From Neoceratodus forsteri (lineage: Eukaryota > Chordata > Ceratodontiformes > Ceratodontidae), in contig CM028131.1 of the NCBI GenBank assembly GCA_016271365.2, positions 281,106,001 through 281,170,000 on the forward strand: a DNA stretch of 64,000 nt, in the 5' to 3' direction. The notes beneath the pieces are model-generated. The model saw only the letters and a program-made list of their open reading frames with translations, had not been told where the DNA came from and searched no databases. Positions 34,826 through 45,777 of this stretch are shown here, one piece after another; positions within the stretch are counted from its first letter, which is position 1; every line of letters starts with the position of its first letter. The position numbers were made by a program, and so were the translations under genes.

Positions 34826-35367
34826 AATTTGCAACAATTAAAGACAGCACAGAACTACACCACCAATCGTTTTAAATTTTCAACAGTCCAAAACAATTCT
34901 AAGTAAAGACAACAAAAAGTACAGTGTCACTAAAGCCCACAATCTAAGTTTAAAGAAAAATAGCAATTACCAGTTACTCTAAAGCACTGAATTGAATATG
35001 TTTCCTTCCTTCCCCTTCTGGCTTCTTCTAGAAAATAAAACTCTGCGCTACCTCAACTCTGACTAAGCCCCACCTCCAGTTATCACGTAGCTGAGGTCAG
35101 AGGTCAGACAATTAACACCCTTCACCCAACTACAGGGCAGTCAGACAAGCCAAGATAAAATTTGCAGCAATTAAAGACAGCACAGAATTACACCACCACT
35201 ACGTTTTAAATTTTCAACAGCCCAAAAACAATTCTAAGTAAAGACAACAAAGAAAGTACAGTGTCACTAAAAGCCCACAATCTAAGTTTAAAAGAAAAAT
35301 AGCAATTACCAGTTACTCTAAAGCACTGAATTGAATATGTTTCCTTCCTTCCCCTTCTGGCTTCTTC
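34826..35367 (-). repeat. Two ~205-bp direct repeats in the CR1 5' UTR
   Basis: 34,826-35,029 and 35,158-35,367 are near-identical ('ttgcaacaattaaagacagc' ... 'ccttctggcttcttc'), separated by a 128-bp spacer. They lie upstream of ORF1 at the 5' end of the CR1, where an internal promoter would be. Multiple 5' UTR monomers are known as promoter units in other LINE families; a promoter role here is inference. Confidence 0.85.
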
Positions 35368-36604
35368 ATTATTTGCTGTCTATGGGTAACCAAGCCTTAA
35401 TGGCTAGTTCCTCGATGCAGCTGGTTGGGGCCCTGATACAAGCGAGCGTTTAATTCCTGAGCAGATCAGAGGGAGCCAGAATGCTCAATTAGTGCAGTCA
35501 GCAATACAACGACACGATTTTTGCATTTGTTTATAAGCTTTGACAGGGAGCTACCCTAATCCAGTACTCACAACCCCAGCAGAGAACCACTCTTTCACCA
35601 CTTGCAGGGCTGAACCTGAACTTCAACGGCCTCCTTATACATTTATATGGAAACAACAGAGGGGTACCATACCAGGCAGCTGCTTCCTGAACCCGACCGA
35701 ACTCACAGCTATGCGGGCGTTTCACTGCAGCTTCAATGTCCTGACAGACCGAGCGCAATTCAGCAGATTCTCCAGTCCTCTTCAGGTGAAGCCTGGTAGG
35801 TAGCTGTGCTTGTACACAGCCTCCTCTGACCACAAGCCTGCGGATTTAATTCGTGGAGTGCTGGCAAGGTAAAATGGCCGCCTCAGGCCTTTCACGCGCT
35901 TCCCACGCAAACACTCAACGGCGCAGAAGCTCAGAGTTCCCTTCTCCTTCACAGTCACAACGCCTCTGCCTCTAGCAGCACGGGGCAATCCTTACCGCTC
36001 GGGTGCTACCTGATCTCATTGGCTGGTTACACATGCCAGTCACTTATTCTAGCCCTCAGTGGTGCGAAAAGGCACCATGACCCTTAATGCCACATCCAGG
36101 AATTACAAGCTGTGTCCCAATTGGTCAGCTGCTCCAGCCAGAGTCCTGATACCTGATTGGTCACCTCCACGCCAGTTCCAATCCCCTTAGCCACCATTGG
36201 ACCCCTTTTTACACAGTCCAGGTCCAATATGGAGGGGCACGACACAAAGTCCCAGCTGCAATAAAAAAAGCATTAGGCAAACTGTCATTTTACCAATACT
36301 ATGCATATTTTAGGGGGACAACTATATCTTTCACATTGGCTCCCTTAGCGCTCCTAGCGACTGCAAAAATGGAATGATTAGACAGCAGTCCAGGGTGGGA
36401 CTCAAGCAGGGAAACCCCAGTCCCCTATGTGAACCAGTAAAGCCTGCGAACAGGCAGCTCTTAAAGAAACAGTACTGGAGGCTTTAAAAGCACTCACAAC
36501 CTCCACATTTTAGCAGCCTTACGCCGAACACCAGCCAGGCATGGAGCATTTAAGCAAGCTCTGGGAAAGGCTCCTAGGAACCCCCATTAGTAGGGGGGGT
36601 TACA

Positions 36605-36620
36605 CCCTTCCTGGCCTGGA
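36605..36620 (-). other. Polypurine tract-like segment next to 3' LTR
   Basis: On the minus strand the internal region ends 'ccaggccaggaaggg' directly before the LTR start tgtaacccc. Purine-rich and correctly placed to prime plus-strand DNA synthesis. Confidence 0.55.
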
Positions 36621-36785
36621 AAGAACTTGGCATCCGCGTCAAGTAGTTACCTTTAAATTATTTTAAGGCAAGCAGCTTAATTAACATTATGTCACACTTT
36701 AGATTACATACATTGATACTGTATTCACAGTTTACTACGGTTTACGCAATATTACCCACACACACACACACAACCTTTCTCTTTT

Positions 36786-37637
36786 TTAAACCAGGTCACT
36801 ATTTCCTGCCCATGACACCTGGACAGAGGGAATCTCCTCCCTATCAGCTACCTGTGAGCTACCTAAAGCAGGGCTACCACACACGAAGGGCAATACTAAC
36901 AGGCTGGAGCTATCCCCCAAGGCTAGCTTAGGCAAGGAGCTCGGGGACACATACACCCCTTTATGGACCACATTTAAGGGCAGGTCCACAGACTGACCCA
37001 GAGACTCATAACTCAACTTTACTACAGGCCGTACTTCTCAGCTAGAGCATCTAGGGTTCTCGGAAAACCCTGCCACAGGCCCCAATTCCATTTCAGCCTC
37101 ATTGAGATTAGTAGGGGGAACCTCCACAGGGGAAAAGGACCCAGTGCTCATAGTACTTTCGGGGGCATGACCCTCTATATCAGAACCCACACTACTTAGC
37201 TCAGCTGGGGACTGTTCAGGCAATAGTAAGGAACCATCAGGGCATTCAAAGTATTCTTCAGGTTCCGGCATATCACTGGCTTGTTCCCCCACATCACTTT
37301 CTTCTTCTGAAAAGTCAGATAGTTCAGCCAGGTTCAAGGACCCCATCCCTTAGGCTTTGCTGCTACCCAATTCATCCTCTGGAAGCATTGGTTCCGGAGA
37401 CAAAGCTGGGGGCTCAGACTGTCCAGAAGGCCCAACCTCATCTCCAGAGTTAACGAGGGGATTGCCCCGAAACAGTTGGCTCAGTTCATAAGAGGGATAG
37501 CATTCAATATTATTTTCATTGTCTTCAAACACAGATTGGCAATCATCTTCAACAGAGGGGTTTGGACAAGGCCCTCTTATTTGGCTTGCTGAAGAATCAA
37601 GTGGTCTGGGTTTCTTCTTGGCAGCAGATCTAGTCAT
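36786..37637 (-). pseudogene. Extra ORF downstream of Gypsy integrase (acidic, unknown)
   Basis: Starts with an ATG at 37,637 whose last bases form the pol stop (ATGA overlap, pol TGA at 37,634-37,636), so translation by reinitiation is possible. It begins MTRSAAKKKPRPLD, then becomes very acidic and Ser/Pro-rich (SVFEDNENN, SDFSEEESDVGE, PEPEEYFECPDGS). The frame continues through two in-frame stops (37,350 and 37,038) to 36,786. No signal peptide, transmembrane segment or cysteine pattern of an envelope is seen, so I do not call it env. Function unknown. Frame retention over 850 bp with only two stops suggests it was once coding. Confidence 0.6.
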
Positions 37638-40600
37638 AGGCCTGGAGGGGCAGGCATCAGGGGTTCCGCTTCAATCAAGATTTGCCTGATTGGCAGCAGA
37701 TGATTTCTGTGTATAGTTTTCACATCTTTTGAATTGTTTTCAGGCCACACTTTATATACAGGTAAATCTGCCAGTTTTCCCACAACAATATGAGGGAGGT
37801 GATGCCATCTGTCAGCAATCTTATGTTTGCCATGCAGTCCCAAATTCCTCAGTAGCACTCTATCCCCCCCCCTCTCAGTTACATTGTTTTCACTTTCTTA
37901 TCATACCTCTCCTTGTTGGCCAGGTTTCGTTTAGCAGCCATAGTCTGGGCCAGTTGGTAGGCATGGTTCAATTGGGTCTTCAACTTCTGTACATACTGTA
38001 GATGATTTTCTGCTTGCACCCCATCAGGGGAAACCCTGAAACACACATCCACTGGCAGTCTAGCCTCTCTCCCAAACATCAGCCTGTACGGGGAAAATCC
38101 AGTGGCATCACTTTTGGTGCAGTTATAAGCATGAACCAGGGTGCTAATCTGCTGGCTCCATCTAGGCTTGTCTTTCGGTTGCAGTGTGCCCAACCTATCA
38201 AGCAATGTGCGGTTAAATCTTTCAGGTTGGGGATCTCCCTGGGGATGGTATGGGGTGGTTCTTGATTTTCATACTCCCCACAAAGATAGCATTTCTTTAA
38301 TCAGGTGGCTCTCAAAGTCCCTCCTCTGGTCGGAATGGATCCTCTGTGGGGACCCATAGTGGACAAAGAAGTTCTCAACAAGTACTTTAGCCACCGTAGT
38401 TGCTTTCTGATCTTTGGTAGGAAAAGCCTGGGCATACTGGGTAAAATGATCAGTGACTACCAATATGTTATTGAGGTTTTTTAGATCTGGTTCTAAACTC
38501 AGGAAATCAATGCAGACCAGTTCCATAGGGGCACTGGTAGTGATATTGACCATGAGGAGGCTCTCGAGGTGGGCTCTTTCTTGCAAACAGCGACCACAGG
38601 TCTTGACATACTGCTCCACATCTGCACTCATTTTTGGCCAGTAGAATCGGGTCCGTACCAGGTCAAGAGTTCGGTCTATGCCCAGATGCCCCATGTGATT
38701 ATGCAGGGACCTCAAAACCAGTTCTCTAAAAGCAGTGGGCAGCACCAGTTGTTGTTTGTCTACCCGGCCCTCTTTGTCCACAGTCTCTCTGTATAGTAGT
38801 TGGTTAATCAATTTTAACTTTGACCCTTCTTTGTATAACAAGGCAGTTCTCAGGTCAGTGGAACGCAACTTGGACACGTCCCTCCCGGCCTGCAAAGCCT
38901 CCACAGCCGTTTTTATCATGGGGTCTTGGGATTGAGCCCGTTGGAGACTATCATTGTTGAATTGGGGCAGCAAACTAGTGTCTAATGCAGAAAAATGACA
39001 GTAAGCAGCAGGTATGCAGTTCTCGGATGGCCCCAAGCAATCCACCATGCAGTCTGCAGCATCAGGAGACACCTGCTCCTCCTTGTCAAATTTTTGGCAA
39101 AAGACTCTTATGTCAGGTTCTGACAACCTGACCCAGTCAGTTTGTGGCATAGGCCTCCGAGAGAGAGCATCCACATCTATATGGTTTAGGCCTGCTCTGT
39201 ACTCAACAGCATAGTCGTAGGTGGCCAATGCAGAGAGCCACCTATGGCTAGTGGCGTCCAACTTGGCTGGAGTCTGCACATAGGTCAGAGGATTGTTATC
39301 AGTCTTTACCAATATCTTGGCACCGTACAAATAGTCATGAAATTGATCAACAATGGCCCACTTCAGAGCCAGGAACTCTAGTTTGTGCACTGGATAATTT
39401 TTTTCTGAAGGAGTCAGACTTCTGCTGGCAAAAGCTACAGGTCTCAGCCCGTTCGAGTGCTCCTGATATAACACAGCCCCCAATCCTTGTAGACTGGCAT
39501 CAGTATGGAGAACATACGGCTTGGCCGGGTCAGCATAGGCCAGCACTGGGGCATGGGTAAGTTGATATATGATGTCATAGAAAGCTTCCTCACACTCAGT
39601 AGTCCAGTGGTTTCCAAACACATCATTTGGCCGAAAATCCTTCTTCTCTGTCTCAGAGTGCACAACTTTCTTATACTTTTTGTGCGTAGGAGGGTACCCC
39701 TGAGTAAGGTTGAGGAGGGGGCGGATCACTCGAGAATAATCTTTGACAAACCGCCTATAATATCCACAAAACCCCAGGAACCATTGTAGCTCTTTCAAAT
39801 TCTTTGGCTGAGGCCAAGAAGTCAAAGCCTCCACTTTACTGGGGTCAGTCTCTATGCCTTCAGTGGATACTATGTGGCCCACATACTTCACACAAGTTTG
39901 AAAGAATTGGCACTTGTCTATAGATAGCTTGAGAATGAAATCCTCCAGCCAATCCAGGACCTTGAACAATCGACGTTCATGCTCTTCCAACGAGCGGTCA
40001 AACACTATGACATCATCTAAGTAGACCAAACACTCGAGCAAATTCATGTCCCCCACAGCACGTTCCATCAGGCGCTGAAAAGTAGCTGGGGTACCTGAAA
40101 TCCCTTGAGACATCTGGATGAACTCATAGAAACCTAGAGGGCAAATGAATGCAGTCTTCTCTCGGTCCTCTGGGGCCATCGCGATCTGATAGTACCCACT
40201 GCGGAGGTCTAACACAGAGAACCACTTACTGCCATTTAAACAATCCAAGGCGTCCTGTATGCGTGGCATGGTATACTAGTCTGGGATGGTCCGCCAGTTC
40301 AAAGTACGGTAATCTACACACATCCGAACTGCCCCATTCTTTTTCCTCACTACTACAATGGGGAAGCATAGGGGCTCCTGGACTCTTGTATCACACCAGC
40401 AGCGAGCATCTCTTGCAAATGCCACCTCACATCATCTATGTCAGCCGGGGCCAGGCGCCGAGATCTCTCTCTCTAAAAGGCCTTTCATCATGCAGCTGGA
40501 TGTGGTGCTCAGCCCCTTGCACACACTCCACATCCCATTCTTTTAAGGAAAATACCTGGTCTCTGGTGGCTAGCTTCTCACTGATCCTCACTTTCCATTC

Positions 40601-41133
40601 GGCAGGCAACGGGGAGTCACCGAAATCAAACAAGTCGGGAGTTACTCTGTCATCTTTCCTTGAACCCTTGCTATTGGGCAGCACTGCAGTATCTGCACAA
40701 TGTGCACTTGCCAGGGTGCACCCTCTTTTTATTCGAATCTCCTTGTCGGACACATTATGAACTTGAACCATCACCCTCTTGACGTAAGCATGGGCTCTAG
40801 CCAGCAAGATACTGGGTTTGACCAGCAGTCCCTCAGGCAATCTTCCCTCCCCAGGTGCATCCAACATCAATAACTTATTCTTAACATCTGTTCCCAGTCG
40901 GACTTCCCCGTGCAAAATATACTGGGCATCGGGGCAAGTATCACCGGTGCCAGATCCTTCTTCCATACTACACCCACCGGGCCTTCAAGTTCCTCCTGGC
41001 TAACCTTCTTCTGAGTTTCAGAGACCTTTTGGATCACAGCGGGTATTCTTAGGGCTTGCCCGGTCCTAAACGCTTGCTTTTCTGAACACAATTGGGCCAA
41101 TCGACCAAACATATGAGCATTTGTCCCAATCAA
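37634..41133 (-). pseudogene. Gypsy pol: RT, RNase H, integrase (broken)
   Basis: The upstream part of pol is spread over two frames (41,133-40,867 and 40,966-40,436). From 40,269 a 666-codon open frame holds RT with LDLRSGYYQIAM, PFGFYEF-like PLGFYEF and the catalytic YLDD at 40,012-40,023 (residues 83-86). A connection follows, then RNase H (HTDASLQGLGAVLYQ, residues 255-269; KTDNNPL near 322; ALSRRP). The integrase zinc-binding segment HNHMGHLGIDRT...CGRCLQ and core IDFLSLE and HSDQRRDFE (residues 645-653; Gly to Arg against the usual HSDQGRDFE) are present. A TGA at 38,269 interrupts just before TPYHPQGDPQPERFN, which carries the third catalytic acid. The frame then resumes to 37,879 and, after a shift, to 37,634. 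Confidence 0.92.
38453..40269 (-). CDS. Longest surviving open segment of Gypsy pol (RT-RH-INT)
   Basis: This is the intact core of the 38,269-40,269 frame, listed separately because it is the longest uninterrupted coding stretch in the window. It still contains all RT palm acids (LDL and YLDD) and the RNase H acids. Its stop at 38,269 removes the third integrase catalytic residue, so integration activity from this copy is not expected. Confidence 0.75.
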
Positions 41134-41146
41134 CAGGGGTACCCCA

Positions 41147-41689
41147 TCATACAGTCCAGTGGGGGGGGCAGACTAAAGCCAAAGTTTCCACCTGTTCGTC
41201 CACTCCAGCCACAGAAGTAGGAAATGACAACCAGACACAGATATATCCCAAATACGGATAAGCCTTGTCACTTAGCCCCCATACATGTAGGCCATCCAAG
41301 GGTTGTAGTGGCACCTCAGGTAGGTGTGTCTGATACCAGTTCTGAAACATGATGGTTACCTGGGAGCCACTATCTAATACAGCTTGGGTGGGAATCCCAT
41401 TTACTTGCACTGGGGCCTCTATCGAGGGGCTGACCACATCAGACCATTCAGGAGGCACAGCCTTGACAGTTGCTTGGGCGTTGGCCCAGGTCACAAAACC
41501 CTTCCTGGGGGGTCGGACGTGGGCCCTGCAATGCCAAGTGATCAGTCTGCAGTTGACCTTCCTTAAATTCTCTGGCAGCTGGCACTCAGGCTGAAAGTGT
41601 CCATCCTCCCCACAATGGTAACAAAACTTGGGGCCCCGGGGGTCTCTATTGGGAGGGGAGTACTTTGTCTGCTGGGGGTCCTCTGGGGG
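41147..41689 (-). pseudogene. Gypsy nucleocapsid knuckle + aspartic protease
   Basis: A CCHC knuckle, CYHCGEDGHFQPEC, lies at about 41,582-41,623. After ~45 residues comes the protease with PVQVNGIPTQAVLDSGSQVTI near 41,350-41,410 (the DSG active site). Both are in the same frame as the capsid ORF, separated from it only by a TAA at 41,690-41,692. That stop could be a decay mutation or a readthrough site; one copy cannot decide. Confidence 0.82.
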
Positions 41690-43111
41690 TTAAGGGGGTT
41701 CCCCGGGGCGAGAACATTGGTTTCTAAATGACTCAGGTTCCCCAGACCTAACAGAGTGGGTAGTGGACCGCCTCAAATCCCTCACCAATTCTCGTAAGTT
41801 TCTAACCTCGGCCCTCAACTCGCTTTCTACTTGGGGGTCAGAGGAAATGGTATGCACCCCCACATCATTTTGAAATTCTGGGGACGCATCAGGCCTCCCT
41901 GAAAGGTGGGTCTCCTCGGGGGCACTAGACTTAGGGGTTCGGCTTGGGTTCACAGCTCCCACATAGGATTCCAACCCCTCTTCATCAGTCTCCACTTCTC
42001 TAATCTCCCTCATCAATTGACAGTATTCAGGCGGGGCAGCCCGTCTATCATGTAACTTAAGTTTTAAGAATATCACACTAGAAAATCTAGCAGACTTCAA
42101 AACATGTTCCGGCCTGACCTGGTTCAAGGCCGTGGCTGTGATCCCCCCTTTTCGAAAGACCTTTTGCAAGGCCCGCTCCACCCTAGTAACAAAGGCGGAC
42201 AGTTTCTCATTTTTCCATTGCTTGGCAGACTTGAATTTCCATAATAAGTCTTCCCCAGTCTCTGTACTCCCAAACACTCCCTCCAAAGCAGAAAGATACT
42301 CTGCTGTGGTGGCTTCTGGGTTAGTGGCCCGCAAGAACCTAATGGCTTCTAAAGCGGGGCCCGCAGACTCTCCATCAATCGCTTTTCTCCCTCAGAGCAT
42401 TGCCACTCCTGAACTAAGGGGTGGCGAATCCATCCACGCCCAAGTCATCCTCCCCTGAAGGCACCGGCACTGTGCCAGAAAAAAGTTTCAGCCTTCGGTA
42501 AGAATTGAGCTGTATAGGGGGAACCACTAGGGGCAGTGGAGCCAAAATAGAGCTCTTGGGGGGACAGGGAGAGGTACCTGGAGAAACCTGGGGGGTGGTG
42601 TCACTAGAGAGGTCCAATGCTTGCAGCAACTCCTGGGTAGTCCTCCCTCCCTTCCACAGCCTGCAATTTAAGCAGTTTATCTTTGAAGCTATTAGTCTGG
42701 GGGAACCCCCCCAAGAGTGACTGACCCACTCCGAATGTGAACAAGCCTCCACCCCTGTGGTGCACCCTCCGGGTAAGTTACTGGAGGTACCCTCTCAGGG
42801 TCGATGGCCACACTACATAAAAGTAGCACCTGCAGGGTCTGATCAAGCAAGTCAGCCATACGCCCCTTCACCTCCACCTTGCCCAAACATTTAACACGCT
42901 CTGCAGTAGAAATAATGTCAACTGTCAGCGTTCCCAGAGGCACGTCTAATAGTAGCACGATTCTCTGGGAGTCCAGCTCTTCAGCTTCGCCCCACCCCAT
43001 CAGTTTGTGTACCATTGTCTTAATAGGATCCAACTTAATTTTTGCCATAATATCCCCTTCCAGTTTCCCCGTCAGCTTTTCCATTTTTATGCACTTTACC
43101 CACTTGGCCAC
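41690..43111 (-). pseudogene. Gypsy gag, PNMA-like matrix/capsid
   Basis: Begins MAKWVKCIKMEKLTGKL at 43,111. An RRM-like N-terminal part follows (RIVLLLDVPLGTLTVDII, then VKCLGKVEVKGRM), then a linker and the capsid start YRRLKLFSGTVPVPSGEDD near 42,450-42,505. Capsid body: LRATNPEATTAEYLSALEGV from 42,337, FGSTETGEDLLWKFKSAKQ, and LSAFVTRVERALQKVF. This layout and wording are those of the gag lineage from which vertebrate PNMA genes were derived. Two frameshifts break it, one at a G-run near 42,705 and one near 42,420; otherwise a single frame serves N-terminus, capsid, knuckle and protease. Confidence 0.82.
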
Positions 43112-43141
43112 TAGGGATGCTAATCCCAGTGGTGCCTCAAT

Positions 43142-44841
43142 TGTAGCCCCAGGGGTACTATCCCAAGGGCTACTACCCCTGCCTGCCCCCTAGCTGCTTA
43201 GCAGGGGTGAGGGGCCCAGATCTGTTGGCGGGTGCCTCACCCAGTCGAGGATTAGAACAGTCGAGGTCGGCTCGGTCACAGCCCCTCTGGGTTTGCTGCA
43301 ACCCCATTTCTTCCCACTAGTGGCCCACATAGTCCAATTTCAGTGTCCTTACCATATACACTTATCCCCCGGCTCGATCCAGTCAGCTCTCTCAGGAGAC
43401 CCCCTAGAAAGTAAGGTACAGTTACACCACATTCACTGTGCAGTATTTCACCATTAATATGCAGACTAGCCAGTGTACTTTTGCAAAACAGGCAATCTGA
43501 TTTATTTGAGGGGGGAATAACAAGGACCAGGGGCGATCAGGGTGATTAGCTTACCACTACAGTATATGAAACTCTACCTATGGCTCTGTGCACAGGCCTA
43601 ACCTATTAATTGCTGTCTATGGGTACCCAAGCCCTAATGGCTAGTTCCTCGATGCAGCTGGTTGGGACCCTGACACAAGCGAGCATTTAATTCCTGAGCA
43701 GATCAGGGGGAGCCAGAAAGCTCAATTAGTGCAGTCAGCAATACAACGACACGATTTTTGCATTTGTTTATAAGCTTTGACAGGGAGCTACCCTGATCCA
43801 GTACTCACAACCCCAGCAGAGAACCACTCTTTCACCACTTGCAGGGCTGAACCTGAACTTCAACGGCCTCCTTATACATTTATATGGAAACAACAGAGGG
43901 GTACCATACCAGGCAGCTGCTTCCTGAACCCGACCAAACTCACAGCTATGCGGGCGTTTCACTGCAGCTTCAATGTCCTGACAGACCGAGCACGATTCAG
44001 CAGATTCTCCAGTCCTCTTCAGGTGAAGCCTGGTAGGTAGCTGTGCTTGTACACAGCCTCCTCTGACCGCAAGCCTGCGGATTTAATTTGTGGAGCGAAG
44101 GCAAGGTAAAACGGCCGCCTCAGGCCTTTCACGTGCTTCCCGTGCGAACACTCAACAGCACAGAAGCTCAGAGCTCCCTTCTCCTTCACTGTCACAACAC
44201 CTCTGCCTCTAGCAGCATGGGGCAATCCTTACCGCTCGGGCGCTACCCGCTCTCATTGGCTGGTTACACATGCCAGTCACTTACTCTAGCCCTCAGTGGT
44301 GCGAAAAGGCACCATGACCCATAATGCTACGTCCAGGAATTACAAGCTGTGTCCCAATTGGTCAGCTGCTCCAGCCAGAGTCCTGATTCCTGATTGGTCA
44401 CCTCCACGCCAGTTCCAATCTCCCTTAGCCACCATTGGACCCCTTTTTACACAGTCCGGGTCCAATATGGAGGGGCACAACACAAAGTCCCAGCTGCAAT
44501 AAAAAAGTGTTAGGCAAACTGTCATTTTACCAATACTATGCATATTTTAGGGGGACAACTATATCTTTCACATAGGCTCCCTTAACGCTCCTAGTGACTG
44601 CAAAAATGGAGCGATTAGACAGCAGTCCAGGGTGGGACTCAAGCAGGGAAACCCCAGTCCCCTATGTGAACCAGTAAAGCCCACAAACAGGGAGCTCTTA
44701 AAGAAACAGTACTGGAGGTTTTAAAAGCACTCACAACCTCCACATTTTAGTGGCCTTACGCCGAACACCAGCCAGGCATGGAGCATTTAAGCAAGCTCCG
44801 GGAAAGGCTCCTAGGAACCCCCATTAGTAGGGGGGGTTACA
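43142..44841 (-). repeat. 5' LTR of the Gypsy element (intact, 1,700 bp)
   Basis: Bounded by tgtagcccca and gggggttaca, followed by CTTG. It matches the split LTR over its whole length. Contains 'gctgcaataaaaaagtgtta' near 44,490-44,510. U3, R and U5 cannot be delimited by eye. Confidence 0.93.
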
Positions 44842-45043
44842 CTTGTATGTGTGGGAGGATATTATCATAGAGTGTAAGAACCGAAATGCTTCCCATATTA
44901 CTGTACTTCCAGGTTCTTATACTGCTCCCTAGTTCTTCCCTTACCCTTCCCTGTTATTAAATAATTGTTGGACTTGCGTGTCATTGTCTGGGGGCATTAC
45001 TGCTTCTGTGTCACGTGTTCTGGAGACAGGCTGTGTGGGCAAA

Positions 45044-45231
45044 GGTTTTATATTTGCTGGTTAGGATCAATAAACCACCTCAGGCAGACCCTCACAAACT
45101 CTGTAATTCACACTTGTGAATTACGGAGTTCCTTAAACCATGGTTCTATGTCGCACAAAGTCACGCAAAGCTGTGAAAGTCGCGTAAAGTCACTTTGTTG
45201 TGCAGCGCTAACCACCAGCAAATATAAAAAA
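45044..45231. repeat. Inverted repeat with inner hairpins
   Basis: 'tttatatttgctggttagg' near 45,047 pairs with 'gctaaccaccagcaaatata' + aaa near 45,207-45,230. Inside is a second perfect stem, aactctgtaattcac / gtgaattacggagtt (about 45,098-45,131), with a 4-nt loop. Probably a small foldback element. Confidence 0.7.
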
Positions 45232-45264
45232 ATAAAACATGAGGCAGTGTGTTGGGAACTCAGA

Positions 45265-45360
45265 TTTTATGCACACCCTTGGTGTGTGATGCCCACATAA
45301 ACCTCTTGGGCTTCGCCCTCGGGGTTTATGGTGCATCACACACCTCAGGTGTGCATAAAA
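45265..45360. other. 96-nt hairpin with cttcg loop
   Basis: Arms of ~46 bp: 'ttttatgcacacccttggtg' ... 'aaacctcttgggc' against 'ccctcggggttta' ... 'cacctcaggtgtgcataaaa'. The apex is gggc-ttcg-ccct, a very stable tetraloop type. Only a few mismatches. Likely part of the same foldback cluster as 45,044-45,231. Confidence 0.8.
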
Positions 45361-45742
45361 GCCTCATTAACCACCCTTCTCCATGCATTATTCTATATGT
45401 TATTGTCCCGGGAGGGGGGAATAGTATACTGTGCAACATCCAGATGTCCCTTATTGCTGCCCCAGGTAGATGCACTGCGTCACTGTTACATCCCAGTGCC
45501 CATTGTAGCTTAATTACTGCAAACCCAGGCTAGCCTCCTTGTTGAGTCTGCAGAGGTGGACCACAAGGGTGTGCCTGGTTAGGAACCTCAGATCCAAAAT
45601 AGGCCAGTATTCCCCATTTTTCTTGCAGGTGGTTTGGAAGTATCTGGAGAAAAGTCACTTTCCCCATTGGGTAGCAGGAACTTTTTCTACTATTTTTGTC
45701 TGCAGAAGTTTTTGACTACCAGTTCCAGGAGGAGTTTTTCAT

Positions 45743-45745
<3 letters not shown>

Positions 45746-45774
<29 letters not shown>
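45746..45774. repeat. (GT)n microsatellite
   Basis: Perfect gt run inside the DIRS remnant, near the ORF1-RT junction. Confidence 0.95.

Positions 45775-45777
<3 letters not shown>

Larger units (their letters stand above)
30529..35367 (-). mobile_element. Full-length CR1 (4.84 kb) inside the Gypsy 3' LTR
   Basis: Orientation minus. The 3' end at 30,529 reads 'ctatgtatctatg' on its own strand (CR1 octamer tail); the 5' end is at about 35,367. Both sides carry ATTA (30,525-30,528 and 35,368-35,371), so a 4-bp target duplication is likely; the right copy is followed by one substitution relative to the intact LTR. It contains a 5' UTR with two ~205-bp direct repeats, ORF1 with a complete set of esterase motifs, ORF2 and a 3' UTR. 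This is the only CR1 in the window that looks unbroken end to end, although its ORFs are mutated. Confidence 0.92.
30063..36604 (-). repeat. 3' LTR of the Gypsy element, split by CR1
   Basis: The two parts (30,063-30,528 and 35,372-36,604) together align end to end with the 5' LTR. The split falls in 'cctatta|attgctgtctatggg' of the intact copy. Begins tgtagccccc and ends ...gggttaca. Confidence 0.93.
30063..44841 (-). mobile_element. Ty3/Gypsy LTR retrotransposon with PNMA-type gag, holding a CR1
   Basis: Near-complete element on the minus strand. It is bounded by tgta...taca ends and a 4-bp duplication CTTG (30,059-30,062 and 44,842-44,845). The 5' LTR is 43,142-44,841 (1,700 bp). The 3' LTR is 30,063-36,604 and is 1,699 bp once the CR1 at 30,529-35,371 (with one TSD copy) is removed. 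The internal region is 6,537 bp, in the order gag, protease, RT, RNase H, integrase, extra ORF. Without CR1 the element is about 9.94 kb. The LTRs differ by scattered substitutions and small indels, so the insertion is not recent. The region next to the 5' LTR reads 'attgaggcaccactgggatt' on the minus strand; it does not begin with tgg, so I do not name a primer tRNA. Confidence 0.93.

Noticed and set aside
36786..37637. Retroviral envelope for the Gypsy element
   Set aside because: No signal peptide, transmembrane segment, furin-like site or fusion peptide. Acidic Ser/Pro-rich sequence does not resemble env.
43100..43141. A primer-binding site for a named tRNA next to the 5' LTR
   Set aside because: The sequence starts 'attgaggcaccactggg' rather than tgg, and I cannot match it with confidence to the 3' end of a known tRNA.
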